Source: Rugalucina vietnamica
Lineage: Eukaryota > Mollusca > Bivalvia > Lucinida > Lucinidae
Reading direction: 5' to 3'
Length of the DNA: 64,000 nt
NCBI GenBank assembly: GCA_964017185.1
Contig: OZ024876.1
Coordinates: 34,511,278 to 34,575,277, forward strand
Position 1 is the first letter of the stretch; every line of letters starts with the position of its first letter. The notes below the pieces were generated by a model that saw nothing but the letters and a program-made list of their open reading frames with translations, did no database searches and was not told where the DNA came from. A program made the position numbers and the translations under genes. Shown here piece after piece: positions 52,534 through 62,889 of the stretch.

Positions 52534-54666
52534 AACCAGAGGACCATTGGTCCTGAAAGGCTCACCTGAAGCCTGATCCTAGAGTATTAAGTCATCATGA
52601 AATGACCTTGACCTTGAATACTCACACACCTTTATTGAATTCTTAAGTTGTCTGCATCTGCAAAGTTTCAGGTCTCAGGCTGCAATATTTTCCAAACCCA
52701 GTGATTTATGAGAAAACCATAATTTTAATTTTGATATTTAAATGACTTTGGGTCAAGGTCAAGAAATGACCTTGGCCTTCATTAATTACTTACCTTCATT
52801 GACTCCATTGGTTGTCTGCATCTAGCAACTTCCAGGTCTCAGACTGCAACAGTTTCCAAAATATCCTTCTTTTCGCCTTTTCCCATGTAAAAGCCTATGT
52901 TTCCAAAATTGACCTTGCCGTAAAATAGGTCAAGGTCATCCTATGGTCATCATTTGATCAAACTATGATGGGCTGGAGTCCCAAATGCTACATACCAAGT
53001 TTCATGAAAATCGGCCTGCCAGTTCTGGAGAAGAAGATTTTTGAGTGGTTTTTACCATATATGGGCGTGGCGGCCATCTTGGTAATATGACCTGGATTTT
53101 GCGATCAAACTTTCGTCTCCCCTACCCATGGATGCTCCATATAAAATTTCACTTTGATTGGCCCAGCAGTTTCAGAGAAGAAGATCTTTGAAAAGTGTGT
53201 ATGGACGACAGACTGGCCAAGGTCAAGAGATGACCTTGACCAAAATTAATCACATACCTTCATCTACTCCATTGGTTGTTTGCATCTACCGCTTTTCAAG
53301 CATCAGGCTGCAATAGTTTTCAAAAAATCCATAGTTTTCACTTTTTCCCATGTAAAAGCCTATGTTTCCAAAATTGACCTTGCCGTAAAATATTTCAAGG
53401 TCATCCTAGGGTCATCATTTTATCAAACTATGATGGGCTGGAGTCCCAAATGCTACATACCAAGTTTCATGAAAATCGGCCTGCTGGTTCTGGAGAAGAA
53501 GATTTTTGAGTGGTTTTTACCATATATGGGCGTGACCTGGATTTCGCGATCAAACTTTTGTCTCCCCTACCCATGGATGCTCCATATAAAATTTCACTTT
53601 GATTGGCCAAGCAGTTTCAGAGAAGAAGATCTTTGAAAAGTGTGTATGGACGACATACTGGCCAAGGTCAAGAGATGACCTTGACCTACATTAATCAAAT
53701 TCCTTCATATACTCCATTAGTTGTTTGCATCTACCACTTTTCAGGCATCAGGCTGCAATAGTTTTCAAAAAATTCATAGTTTTCACTTTTTCCCATGTTA
53801 AAGCCTATGTTTCCAAAATTGACCTTGCCGTAAATTAGGTCAAGGTCATCCTAGGGTCATCATTTTATCAAACTATGATGGGCTGGAGTCCCAAATGCTA
53901 CATACCAAGTTTCATGAAAATCGGCCTGCCGGTTCTGGAGAAGAAGATTTTTGAGTGGTTTTTACCATATATGGGCGTGGCGGCCATCTTGGTCATGTGA
54001 CCTGGATTTCGCGATCAAACTTTCGTCTCCCCTACCCATGGATGCTCCACATAAAATTTTAGTTTGATTGGCCCAGCAGTTTCAGAGAAGAAGATCTTTG
54101 AAAAGTGTGTATGGACGACAGACTGGCCAAGGTCAAGAGATGACCTTGACCTATATTAATCACATACCTTCATCTACTCCATTAGTTGTTTGCATCTACC
54201 ACTTTTCAGGCCTCAGGCTGCAATAGTTTTCAAAAAATCCATAGTTTTCACTTTTTCCCATGTAAAAGCCTATGTTTCCAAATTTGACCTTGCCGTAAAA
54301 TAGGTCAAGGTCATCAAAGGGTCATCATTTTATCAAACTATGATGGGCTGAAGTCCCCGATGCTACATACCAAGTTTCGTGGAAATCGGCCCACCGGTTC
54401 TGGAGAAGAAGATTTTTGAAGGGTTTTTACCATATATGGGTGTGGCGGCCATCTTGGTCATGTGACCTGGATTTCGCGACCAAGCTTGAAATGCCACTAC
54501 CCAAGGAGGCTCCACATAAAATTTCAACTAGATCTGCCAAGCGGTTTCAGAGAAGAAGATCTTTGAAATTGTGGACGACGGACGGACGACGGACGGACGG
54601 ACGGACGGACGCCGGATCATGGCCATCCTATAAGCTCACCTTGTGAGCCTTCGGCTCAGGTGAGCT
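52534..54666 (-). mobile_element. Helentron-like element E4 (subfamily a), head-to-tail with E3
   Basis: Joins E3 with no intervening base (GAGCT/AACCAGAGG at 52533/52534). Four core units of about 440-470 bp of the same subtype as E1 (GGCTGCAATAGTTTTCAAAA, CTATGATGGGCTGGAGTCCC). Microsatellite at 54572-54613. Its outer end is followed by AAAAATAG of the host A element, the same position as E1 in A copy 9. Confidence 0.75.
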
Positions 54667-54756
54667 AAAAATAGTTATACCCCTGCAAACCCCAGTTATA
54701 CTATATAAAAGTGGGGTTTAGGGGGGTATTCACTGCACGGACATGTTTTCCTGATG
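54667..54756 (+). repeat. Family A element, copy 29, right part
   Basis: AAAAATAGTTATACCCC to CATGTTTTCCTGATG. Completes the A copy begun 4.6 kb to the left. Confidence 0.87.
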
Positions 54757-54978
54757 TATACCCCCTTAAACCCCACTTCTGTATAGTAAAACTGGGGTAT
54801 ACAGGGGTATACCACCTTTCTTATTTTTGTTCCAAAAGGCGGTTCTAACATGTACCCACAATCTTTATTCTACGTTTTAAGCCAAAATAAGAAAAATATT
54901 AAAAACTGTCAGCTGAATTTTTTCATTTTCAAAGGCAAAAAAAATCTCTGTATTTTACATGGGCATGTTTTCGTAATG
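54757..54978 (-). repeat. Family A element, copy 30, fused end to end with copy 29
   Basis: Starts directly at TATACCCCCTTAAACCCC without its own CATCAGGAAAAC end, so copies 29 and 30 share one terminus head to head. Ends GCATGTTTTCGTAATG. One loop arm is lost. Confidence 0.8.
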
Positions 54979-55021
54979 AGATGGCCCTTCCATTCTTTGC
55001 TGGCTGAGCTGGACCTACATA

Positions 55022-55707
55022 TACAATTTAACCTCATCATAACGCACCTCACTATAGTGTAATTTTCAAAATGACACTGCCATGCCATGCCATGGCTCTC
55101 AAATACAGTCAAGGACCAAAAGTATTTCCACAACGTCGGGAACTCCATAGACTTATGTGTATTTTCATGTTTGCCAGAAAAATTATCCTGCGTCTTCTGG
55201 TCAACATATTTGCATGATTTTGGTGTCTTTTGAAGGTTAAATAAATAAAGCAATAAAGAAAGGTGATTTGGTGAAGTTTCGACGTTGCATTTTCCATATA
55301 CAACAGTTTGAAATTTTAGGAAATTTTGAAAATGTCAATGGTGACGTTGCCCAAAAATTGTCAAAATAATATCACATGTTGTTTAAAAATTGGTAGCTTT
55401 AAATTGCATGCACGGGATTGATTGAAAAAACCTTGTTTATTGCTTTATTCGTTCACCTTCCAAATGACACCAAAATCATGAAAATATATTGACCGAGAGG
55501 GACAGGATAATTTTTCTTGTAAACAGGAAAATACACGTAATTCTGTGGAGTTTCTGACGTTGTGGAAATACTTTTGGTCCTTGACTGTAGTTATTTTGCT
55601 ATATGTCTTCTCTATTGTAAATAACCTCATCATAACATGGTTTCACTTATAACACAGTTTGTGTCCATGGACCCCAAACATAGCGTTATATTGAGGTTGC
55701 ACTGTAC
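55022..55707. mobile_element. Element J, TA-flanked MITE, host of family I copy 1
   Basis: Inverted ends TACAATTTAACCTCATCAT, AACGC and the partner GCGTTATATTGAGGTTG, CACTGTA, about 24 bp. Its centre is occupied by a family I element. Resembles Tc1/mariner/pogo-type MITEs; assignment inferred. Confidence 0.6.
55104..55589. mobile_element. Family I Tc1-like MITE, copy 1, long inverted repeats
   Basis: Ends TACAGTCAAGGACCAAAAG and its inverse CTTTTGGTCCTTGACTGTA, with similarity continuing for over 150 bp on each side (CCACAACGTC, TGTATTTTC, ATTTTGGTGTC, AATAAAGCAATAAA). TA at both outer ends. The end sequence is typical of Tc1/mariner elements. No transposase remains. Confidence 0.8.
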
Positions 55708-55913
55708 CTTGAAAAACAAACAAATGAGATTCAGTGAGCTAGAGTTTTCAGAAAGAATAGGAATCAGCACAGTCTTTTCAAGATCTGATATGGGGTTTTG
55801 GCAATTTAATATGCCAATCACAAAGTGGAAGCAATCATGACAAAATACAGGTAAAATTTGCACTCCAATTATCCTCTCTTTACTGAACACAGGTATAAAG
55901 GTAGTCAAACATC
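55708..55913. other. No recognisable feature
   Basis: Short unique stretch; the 137-codon minus-strand frame over it also runs through J and B sequence and is not a gene. Confidence 0.45.
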
Positions 55914-56012
55914 CTAGCCGCAACATGAGAATACAAACCAACATTTTGCATATGCGAAAATAAAAACAAAAGTACAGATCACCTTCACAGTAACCGCAAA
56001 GCTGATCGCTAC
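55914..56012 (-). repeat. Family B copy 25, left part
   Basis: CTAGCCGCAACATGAGAAT, GCATATGCGAAAATAAAAAC, CGCAAAGCTGATCGCTAC, then an A element interrupts it. Confidence 0.65.
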
Positions 56013-56284
56013 CGTCAGGAAAACATATCCGTAAAATGTGCACCCCCTCAAACCCCCACTTTTATATAGCAAAACTGGGGTATGCAGGGGTATACCTATT
56101 TTTCTTATTTTCGCACCAAAACAGAGATTGTGCAGGGGTACTCATCAGCGTGGCAGTTCTAATGTGCACCCACAATCTATGTTTTGAGCAAAAAAAAAAA
56201 AATTGCAAAAATTTGCTACTGAAAATTTTCATTTTTTACAACTTTAAAAAACTCTTTATATTACATGGGCATGTTTTCGTAATG
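56013..56284 (-). repeat. Family A element, copy 31, inside B copy 25
   Basis: CGTCAGGAAAACATATCC to GCATGTTTTCGTAATG; one loop arm is gone (GGTACTCATCAGCGTGGC, AGTTCTAATG). B sequence lies on both sides in the same orientation. Confidence 0.85.
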
Positions 56285-56384
56285 ACAGTTCCAAGCCTCT
56301 AACCATTTTCTTTCTCAGCACAGGATGGTTTAAGTCAGACCTAGTCGGAAACCCGGTAGACCAGTTTTCTCACATCACGGCTCA
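56285..56384 (-). repeat. Family B copy 25, right part
   Basis: ACAGTTCCAAGCCTCTAACC to CAGTTTTCTCACATCACGG, CTC. Completes the B copy split by the A insertion. Confidence 0.7.
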
Positions 56385-56697
56385 TTTATTGTCCTTTCTT
56401 TCACCAATATTAATAATAATATTATTGCCAATTGCCAAGTAACTGACTACTTGTGTTTCTTAAATCAGCATAAATGACCAAAAATCATAAATTAATGTGC
56501 GTTACTAATTTAATCTTATCATCAGCAAATGTCTTTTTTTCCAAAATACAGATCGTATGGGGTGGACCCGTATCAATCTACTGTTCACATGAATTGAACC
56601 AACTTACCTGCTCAAGGTTTGCACATTCCAGTCGCTCTAAGTGCCCCCAAACTTGTGTCCCCATGATACTACCCAGTGATCTTAGAGAAGCTGCAAT
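56385..56697. other. No recognisable feature
   Basis: Unique sequence; no exon or repeat seen. Confidence 0.45.
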
Positions 56698-57033
56698 CAT
56701 CAGGAAAACATATCCATGAAAAGTATACCCCCACCCCTGAACCCTAACTTTACATCATGAAAACATGTCCGCGTAATGTCTAACTCTTAAACCCCACTTT
56801 CATATAGAAAAACTGCATGGGGTTTGCAGGGGTTTCCTATTTTTCTTATTTTTGTTCCAAAACATAGAATGTGGGTACTCTTTAAAACTGCCTCAGCGAG
56901 GCGGTTATAACGTGTACCCACAATCAATGTTTTGAGCAAACATTTTAAAATTAACCAATTTTTTCCAATGAATTTTTCAATTTTTAATGCTGAAAAAATT
57001 CTCTGTATATTGCATGGGCAAGTTTTCGTAGTG
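56698..57033 (-). repeat. Family A element, copy 32, with duplicated left terminus
   Basis: A first terminus (CATCAGGAAAACATATCC...CCCCCACCCCTGAACCC) is followed at 56753 by a second complete one (CATCATGAAAACATGTCC), then a normal element with loop and end GCAAGTTTTCGTAGTG. Confidence 0.83.
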
Positions 57034-57040
57034 ACATAGT

Positions 57041-59024
57041 AACCAGAGGACCAATGGTCCTGTAAACGCTCACCTGAGTCTGCTGCATATATACATATTT
57101 GAATATTATGGTATTTAACCCCAGTGCAGGGGCAGATGAAGCCCTTGGGCCGTTTTCTTTTTCAGAATAATCAATATTCTGTCCATTTGCCAATTTCTTG
57201 CTGGCTTTTCCCTTCAAATGACATTTTAACAGTTTTTCCCATTTAAATGCATGGGCAACCCATGTTGACCTTGCCATAAACTTGGTCAAGGTCATCACAG
57301 GGTCATGAATTATATATACATTGTAGTACTATAGCCATGGATGCTTCACACCAAGTTTCATTGAAATCAATCTATTGGTATCAGAGAAGAAGATATTTGA
57401 AGGGTTTTTACCATATATGGGCATGGCGGCCATCTTGGTCATGTGACCTAGATTATTAATATATACATTGGTTCCCCCATCCTATAGATGCTTCACATAA
57501 AATTTGGCTTTGATTGGCCAAGTGGTTTCAGAGGAGAAGATGTTTGAATATTATGGTAATATACATGTATATTGCCCCGGGGTGTGGGCATATGAGCCCT
57601 TAGGTCCAATTTTTTTTCAGAATCATTAATATTTAGTCCTACTACCCATTTCCTGCAAGATTTTCACCTCAAATGACTTTTTAAAAGTTTTCCCCATTCC
57701 AATGCATTGGCGACCTATGTTGACCTTGTTGTAAAATAGGTCAAGGTCACCACAGGGTCATGATTTATATATACATTGTAGTACTTCAGCCATTGGTGCT
57801 TCATGCCAAGTTTCTTTGAAATCGGTCCACCAGATTCGGTGAAGAAGATTTTTGAAGGGTTTTTACCATATATGGGCATGACAGCCATCTTGGTCATGTG
57901 AACTAGATAATTTATATATACATTAATTCCCCCATTCCATAGATGCTTCACATAAAATTTGGCTTTGATTCGCCAAGCGGTTTCAGAGGAGAAGATGTTT
58001 GAATATTATGGTAATATACATGTATATTGCCCCGGGGTGAGGGCAGATGAGACCCTGGGGTCCAATTTTGTTCAGAATCATTAATATTCAGTCCTACTGC
58101 CCATTTCCTGCAAGACTTTCACTTTAAATGACATTTTAAAATTTTTCCCTATTCAAATGCATTGGCCACCTATGTTGACCTTGCCGTAAAAAAAGGTCAA
58201 GGTCATCACAGGGTCATGATTTATATATACATTGTAGTACTTGAGCCAAGGATGCTTCATGCCAATTTTCTTTGAAATCGATCCACCGGTTCTGGAGAAG
58301 AACATTTTTAAGGGTTTCTACCATATATGGGCATTGCGGCCATCTTGGTCATGTGACCTGGATAATATATATATACATTGATAACCCCTTCCTATTGATG
58401 CTTCACATAAAATTTGGCTTTGATTGGCCAAGCGGTTTCAGAGGAGATATGTTTGAATATTATGGTAATATACATGTATATTGCCCCGGGGTGGGGGCAT
58501 ATGAGCCCCTGGGGTCAATTTTTTTTCTTCAGAAAATTAATATTCAGTCCTACTACCCATTTCCTGCCAGACTTTCACTTTAAGTGACTTTACATGACAT
58601 TTTAAAAGTTTTCCCCATTCAAATGCATTGGCGACCTATGTTGACCTTGCCGTAAAATAGGTCAAGGTCATCACAGGGTCATGATTTATATATACATTGT
58701 AGTGCTTGAGCCATCAATGCTTCATGCCAAGTTTTGTTGAAATCAGTCCACCGGTTCTGGAGAAGAAGATTTTTGAAGGGTTTTTACCATATATGGGCAT
58801 GGCGGCCATCTTGGTCATGTGACCTGGATTTCTTATATACACATTGGTTCCCCCTTCCTATAGATGCTTCATATAAAATTTGGCTTTGGTTGGCCAAGCG
58901 GTTTCAGAGAAGAAGATCTTTGAAATTGTGGACGGACGATGGACGGATGGACGACGGACAGACGGACGATGGATCATGGCCATCCTATAAGCTCACCTTG
59001 TGAGCCTAATGGCTCAGGTGAGCT
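57041..59024 (-). mobile_element. Helentron-like element E5 (subfamily b)
   Basis: Same structure as E3: four core units (plus-strand marks at 57263, 57718, 58173, 58640), microsatellite at 58929-58970, 3' hairpin AGGACCATTGGTCCT, terminal CTGGTT on the minus strand. Inserted 7 bp outside A copy 32, in the target AGT/AAAATG, with no target duplication. Confidence 0.75.
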
Positions 59025-59058
59025 AAAATGTTAGGCTCACCAGAAAAATGGAGTGTGT

Positions 59059-59182
59059 ACATTTTTTCTTATTTTTGATCCAAAACATAGACTGTAGGTT
59101 CGTTAGAATGGCCTCGAGGTACACAATGGAAAAATTTCAATTTTTACAATTCAGTATATTGCATGGACAAGTTTTTGTAATG
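59059..59182 (-). repeat. Family A element, copy 33, short remnant
   Basis: CATTTTTTCTTATTTTTG, one loop arm (GTTCGTTAGAATGGCC), then a truncated AT half ending GACAAGTTTTTGTAATG. Confidence 0.75.
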
Positions 59183-59260
59183 TTAGAGGACAGCACAAGT
59201 AAATACTGTATGAGACAATGATTAACAAAAGCTGTCAAACAATTCTAAAACAATGCTACA

Positions 59261-59486
59261 TACTGTAAATTCGGAAATTTTTGCGTGACTTTTATTTCAC
59301 AAAAATTTGCGATGCCTTGAATTCGCGAACGAGTGTTTGTGTAGTCTGAATTCGCGAACCAGTGTTTGTGTAGTCTTTATGGCTCATAGTGATTCTTTAT
59401 TAACGAGAACATTAAATTCTCAAAGCAACAAACTTGTGAATATTCGCGAAAATTAAGTTCTCACAAACATTTCCGAACTTACAGTA
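59261..59486. mobile_element. Family H MITE, copy 1
   Basis: 226 bp with inverted ends TACTGTAAATTCGGAAATTT and (inverted) TACTGTAAGTTCGGAAATG; TA at both tips. GAATTCGCGAAC-AGTGTTTGTGTAGTCT is tandemly duplicated inside. Like copy 2 it carries GTAAGT near one end and TTACAG at the other. Confidence 0.85.
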
Positions 59487-59553
59487 TTTACTATCACAGT
59501 TATTGAAATATACATTGCTTTTTTTTTTTTACAATGTTCATTTATTTTCTTAA

Positions 59554-59576
59554 CCCCCCCCCCCCCCCCCCCCCCC
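59554..59576. repeat. Poly(C) run, 23 bases
   Basis: Uninterrupted C-run after a T-rich tract. Length may be inexact in the assembly. Confidence 0.9.
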
Positions 59577-59705
59577 GATCTGCTGTTTGATTTATAGTCA
59601 CACAGTCTATCAGCACCTGTGATTTCTGACTACATAACTTCTTTTCATTTTAAAATCAGCCAGTGCCTCTTACCATCTTTGTGGCTACACAGCCCAGGCC
59701 CCGAG

Positions 59706-60044
59706 CATCAGGAAAACATGTCCATGCAATGAATACCACCTTAAACCCCACTTTTATATAGTAAAACTGGGGTTTGCAGGGGTATACTTATTTTTCTTAT
59801 TTTTGCTCCAAAACATAGATTGTGGGTACTCGTAAGAACCGCCTCGGCCAGGCGGTTTCGGCGAGGCGGTTCTAACGTGTATCCACAATCAATGTTTTGA
59901 GCAAACATATTAAAATTTTGAAATTTTTTCCGATAAAATTTTGAAAATTTTTCCGATAAAATTTTGAAAATTTTTCCGATAAAATTTTCAATTTTCAATG
60001 CTGAAAAAATTCTCTGTATATTGCATGGGCAAGTTTAAGTAATG
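59706..60044 (-). repeat. Family A element, copy 34, with loop and AT-half amplification
   Basis: The loop reads GTAAGAACCGCCTCGGCC, AGGCGGTTTCGGCGAGG, CGGTTCTAAC. In the AT half TTTTTCCGATAAAATTTTGA is tandemly repeated three times. Ends CATCAGGAAAACATGTCC and GCAAGTTTAAGTAATG. Confidence 0.87.
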
Positions 60045-60296
60045 AAGAGCTACCGACAGGCATTCTTGTGACATAGCTTAAATTAATGTCTGCAATACCC
60101 AATTTCCCCAACATACCTGATGACGGTTAACGAATTTGCATATCAAGAGACCATGTCTGACGTACGACTATGATTTGTCTGCAATCCGATACGAGTTTCA
60201 TCGCCGGGACAGAATACATTGTTGTCTTCTCCTGGAATTCAGAGGAAATAATGACTGTGACAAATGAAGTATCTTTCCGAAGATCGTCATATTAAT

Positions 60297-60527
60297 TGAG
60301 CTGCATCATGAGAAAACCTTGTATTATGTGTATGCAAAAAAACATGGACAATAAAATCAACTGCATAGCCAAACAGGCTGAACAGTGTGTAGTATTTTTT
60401 GCTGCTGCAATAATTTTTCCTAATGGATATTTTAGAGGCTTTTGACTGACTTTTGTTGCTGTATATGCAAACTTCAGCTAGACCTGGTCAAACGTAACAC
60501 TGCTAGGTTTTCTCCTGATGTGGATCA
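60297..60527 (-). mobile_element. Family B MITE, copy 26, diverged
   Basis: Flanked by AATT on both sides; ends GAGCTGCATCATGAG and TCCTGATGTGGATC. The central palindrome is lost. Confidence 0.72.
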
Positions 60528-60535
60528 ATTTCATT

Positions 60536-60771
60536 TGAGCCACGTCATGGGAAAACCAACATTTTGCATAAGCAAATACACAGGCATGGATTAGCTTCAG
60601 AGTAACAGGGAAGCTGATCAGCGCCTTTGTTTTTGCTCCACGTAGAATACAATCCATCTTCTTTTTAAATCCAAAATTTCAAGCTTCTAAACATCTTCTG
60701 TGCTTGTACAGCTAGGTTTGTGTTGGACCTGTTCGGAAACCACATTGTTGGTTTTCTCATAAGGCGGCTCA
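60536..60771 (-). mobile_element. Family B MITE, copy 27
   Basis: Flanked by ATTT on both sides; ends GAGCCACGTCATGGG and CTCATAAGGCGGCTC. Eight bases from copy 26, same orientation. Confidence 0.87.
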
Positions 60772-61207
60772 TTTCATGGAAACGTAGGCTCCAGCCTGAC
60801 ACTGAAAAAGGAAAACCATCAGTTTCAAGTTGGCTATTTTATTCAGACTGTTATGAATTTTGGTGTCACATTCGTACCGATATGATGAATTTATGAATCA
60901 ATTGCGTCTCTAATAAACTCAGCGGAAATAAATGTGAACTTTAGCCCATCGCAAGACAGTGACAAATTTTCTCTCTATGAGGATTAGATGACATTCGCGG
61001 CTAAATCAATAAGTCACAAATAACTGTTATGCTACAATTTTTCTTAATCAATTGTCATATTTTCTAAGCTGAGGACATGTAAGTAGGCTTATTCTTAAAC
61101 GGCACCAGACACTTGGTCTAAGTGGGCCATTTAATGAGAAAATGTTGTTGTTCTTGTTGCAATGTGAATAAAACATGTATTCAGATGGGCAATCCATCCA
61201 TATGGTG
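60772..61207. other. Unique island, no gene seen
   Basis: AT-rich unique sequence. Confidence 0.4.
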
Positions 61208-61530
61208 TAACAATAAAAAAGGCATCATTGGAAGGAACTATAATGCAAAGCACAATACAGCATTGATGCATACGAAATATTCAAGCTTTGGCTCTTGCGG
61301 TTTCAGAAAAGACAATTTTTCATATGTTTCCTATTATAAGCCTATAGCAGATAATAACGTCCCTGGGTGTGGCCCCCAGGGGCATGGTTAGCAGGTTTTA
61401 TAAAGACGACTACTTAAAATTGCTACATACAAAATATAAAAGCTCTAGGACTCGTGATTCCTGAGAAGACTTATGTGTGTTTTCCCATTGTAAGTCTATG
61501 CAGGGTCTCTATAGAAGGGGTCAAGAATCT
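61208..61530. repeat. Diverged tandem repeat of the AAGCTCTRGGNCTCGTGGTT type
   Basis: Two blocks share TACATACAAAATATAAAAGC / GAAATATTCAAGCTTTGG, CTCTTGCGGTTTCAGAAAAG / CTCGTGATTCCTGAGAAG and CCTATTATAAGCCTAT / CCATTGTAAGTCTAT. A third relative lies at 63240-63410. Confidence 0.5.
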
Positions 61531-61756
61531 TTGCCTTATGTTCAAAATTCTTGTATGTCAGTTTCGTATTTACTCACCAAGAAAACGTACATTCAAAATT
61601 TATTATAAATGTCAATTTTACATAATCCTGTTGGTTATTGAATCTTTCATTTTTTCTATATCAGAACATGCTTAATTATCCAGTCTACATTAATAGTAGC
61701 ATAATAGTTTGGAATTTATATCTGTTTTGACTTAATATGTACCACAGACTCCACAG

Positions 61757-61799
61757 CATTAGGAAAACACGCCCATGCATGATACAAAACAGTGGCAGA
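61757..61799 (+). repeat. Family A element, copy 35, first part
   Basis: CATTAGGAAAACACGCCC to GATACAAAA, then a hAT-like MITE. Confidence 0.8.
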
Positions 61800-61958
61800 T
61801 TTAGAGGGGGGGTTCAGGTGGTTCGCTTGAACCCCCCTCTGGGCACAAATTATTTTAATTTCATGGGGAAATTTATGAACAGTCAGGCAAAATGTTGAAA
61901 ACAAACCCCCTCTTGATGGATTTGAACCCCCCTACCAGAAATCCTGGATCTGCTACTG
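61800..61958. mobile_element. 159-bp hAT-like MITE inside A copy 35
   Basis: Ends CAGTGGCAGATTTAGAGG and the inverse CCTGGATCTGCTACTG, the CAGTGGCGGATCCAGG type found in many animal hAT elements. Contains paired GGGGGTTC / GAACCCCCC. Flanks ACAAAA and CAAAAA are too A-rich to define an 8-bp duplication. Confidence 0.75.
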
Positions 61959-62164
61959 CAAAAATTATTTTTGTTGTAAAAATGAAAATTTTCACATTAA
62001 AAAATTTGATATTTTTCTTATTTACGCTCAAAACATAGATTGTGGGTACAGGTTATAACCGCCTCGCCGAGGCGTGTACCCACAATCTATGTTTTGGAGC
62101 AAAAATAAGAAAAATAGGTATACCCCTGCATACCCCAGTTTTGCTATATAAAAGTGGGGCTTAA
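61959..62164 (+). repeat. Family A element, copy 35, middle part
   Basis: Continues the AT-rich half, hairpin (one arm shortened: GTTATAACCGCCTCGCC, GAGGCGTGTACCC) and the GTGGGGCTTAA block, where it is cut at TTAA. Confidence 0.85.
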
Positions 62165-62889
62165 CCCTTGCCGCGCGGTGAATGACTAAAGTCGTACCCG
62201 AATGTAAGGTCTGTCAACGCGGCAAACAACTGAAGTCGTTTTTCTCCCTACTTTCGTTTTCGATCGAGTCTGACCGTGGAATACAATGGGAGGACCCATT
62301 TTATAATACAGACTTCCTCAATAGGCCCTGTACTGAGCATATGTAAGGTTTATATGGAACATATAATGGAATTTTTTGTTATGCGGAATGAAATCAATAA
62401 AATATTACTTTCGTTTTGGATTTCATTCATGAATTTGCAATGGCGGACACAGGAAATATTGCCGATATGGGGGTGATAAAAAGTTGAATATTACTTCAAA
62501 ATAATGACTTTGACAAGGATTTCTTGTGTTTTGGATGTCAGAGGATATGAATAAGGTAAATTGAATTGGAAATATCTCCCGTCATCATCTTTTTTCGTAC
62601 GAAATTAGCTTTCGTAACAGATTTGAAATGGAAATTTTGATTTGTTTCGGCGAAGTTGACTTGTTGTGTCATCGCTACAAGTATTATTCACAGACATCCA
62701 TTTATAATTTTTGGTTTATTTGATAGATAATTCAATGGCCTTTCGATCTCTTATTTGGTTTTTCAATGTAGCTTGTTTGTGAAAGAAGTTATATGGGTTT
62801 AAACACTAACAGTAGAAAATCACAAAATGGCTCCGACTTTGTCAGCGGTGAGCACCCAATCGGTAAAATATTTTGACGCGCGGTAAGGG
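62165..62889. mobile_element. 725-bp piggyBac-like MITE inside A copy 35
   Basis: With its target it reads TTAACCCTTGCCGCGCG on the left and CGCGCGGTAAGGGTTAA on the right: 13-bp inverted ends starting CCCTT inside a TTAA duplication, as in piggyBac elements. Other A copies show the unoccupied site GGGGTTTAAGGGGG. No transposase; the one 66-codon frame is not similar to anything I know. Confidence 0.88.

Noticed and set aside
55630-56043. 137-codon minus-strand frame
   Set aside because: Crosses element J, unique DNA, a B fragment and an A terminus, so it cannot be one gene.
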